From Longimonas sp040409695 (GTDB lineage Bacteria > Bacteroidota > Rhodothermia > Rhodothermales > Salinibacteraceae): DNA of 6,448 nucleotides. The translations under genes were made by a program, and so were the position numbers. This document shows, in pieces, positions 6,427-6,448 of this stretch. The notes under the pieces are model-generated. The model searched no databases. It was not told the DNA's origin and saw nothing but the letters and a program-made list of their open reading frames with translations. The stretch is from NCBI RefSeq assembly GCF_040409695.1, contig NZ_JARWGJ010000144.1:1-6448 (forward strand), written 5' to 3'. How positions within the stretch are numbered: the first letter of the stretch is position 1; the number at the start of each line of letters is the position of its first letter.

Positions 6427-6448
6427 AAAAAACCCGCACATGCCGTTA
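6427..6448. repeat. Right terminal inverted repeat of the IS
   Basis: Read on the minus strand from the window end it begins TAACGGCATGTGCGGG followed by seven T, matching the left repeat at 16 of 22 positions. The match extends to the last base of the window, so the outer limit and the flanking target sequence are unseen. Confidence 0.65.

Larger units (their letters stand above)
5423..6448 (-). mobile_element. IS982-family insertion sequence (right end at window edge)
   Basis: About 1,026 bases are bounded by 22-bp imperfect terminal inverted repeats (5423-5444 and 6427-6448), enclosing a single transposase on the minus strand. Size, the one-gene layout and transposase motifs fit the IS982 family. 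The transposase stop overlaps the inner end of the left repeat, a typical compact arrangement. Because the window stops exactly at the end of the matching right repeat, neither the target duplication nor a slightly longer terminus can be tested. Confidence 0.85.

Overview
The window looks like chromosomal DNA of a GC-rich, probably halophilic or marine bacterium. I would guess a Rhodothermota/Salinibacter-like member of the Bacteroidota sensu lato. The reasons are an acidic, Glu/Asp-rich MetH linker, no clear Shine-Dalgarno sequences before the starts, C/G-rich palindromic elements between genes, and an IS982-family insertion sequence. This taxonomic guess is inference only.

Layout: (1) 1-2358, plus strand, the C-terminal two thirds of cobalamin-dependent methionine synthase (metH), cut by the left window edge; its cobalamin and SAM-activation domains look complete and intact. 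(2) 2359-2860, a gene-free spacer with two C/G-rich palindromes, an imperfect palindrome, the first copy of a 31-bp repeat, and two overlapping, mutually exclusive stem-loops. (3) 2861-4443, plus strand, an exported S33/TAP-like alpha/beta hydrolase with a signal peptide, a complete Ser-Asp-His triad and a C-terminal membrane anchor. It is split by a one-base frameshift at a run of five G. (4) 4444-5422, almost 1 kb with no convincing intact gene. It holds a strong stem-loop just after the hydrolase (possibly a terminator, with a tRNA T-arm-like core), a possible decayed coding remnant, the second 31-bp repeat copy, and a 103-nt sequence that folds back on itself. (5) 5423-6448, an IS982-family insertion sequence on the minus strand with 22-bp imperfect terminal inverted repeats. 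Its transposase keeps the DDE residues but is split by a one-base frameshift. A long imperfect hairpin sits directly before the transposase start. The right terminal repeat coincides with the window end.

The genes do not form one pathway. MetH is housekeeping methionine synthesis. The hydrolase is a separate cell-envelope enzyme, and the rest is accessory or decaying DNA next to a mobile element. I see no convincing new defence system, biosynthetic cluster, CRISPR array or complete RNA gene. The most unusual signals are the 31-bp direct repeats that bracket the hydrolase, the 5224-5326 fold, the paired one-base lesions in two genes while metH is intact, and the hairpin abutting the transposase start codon.
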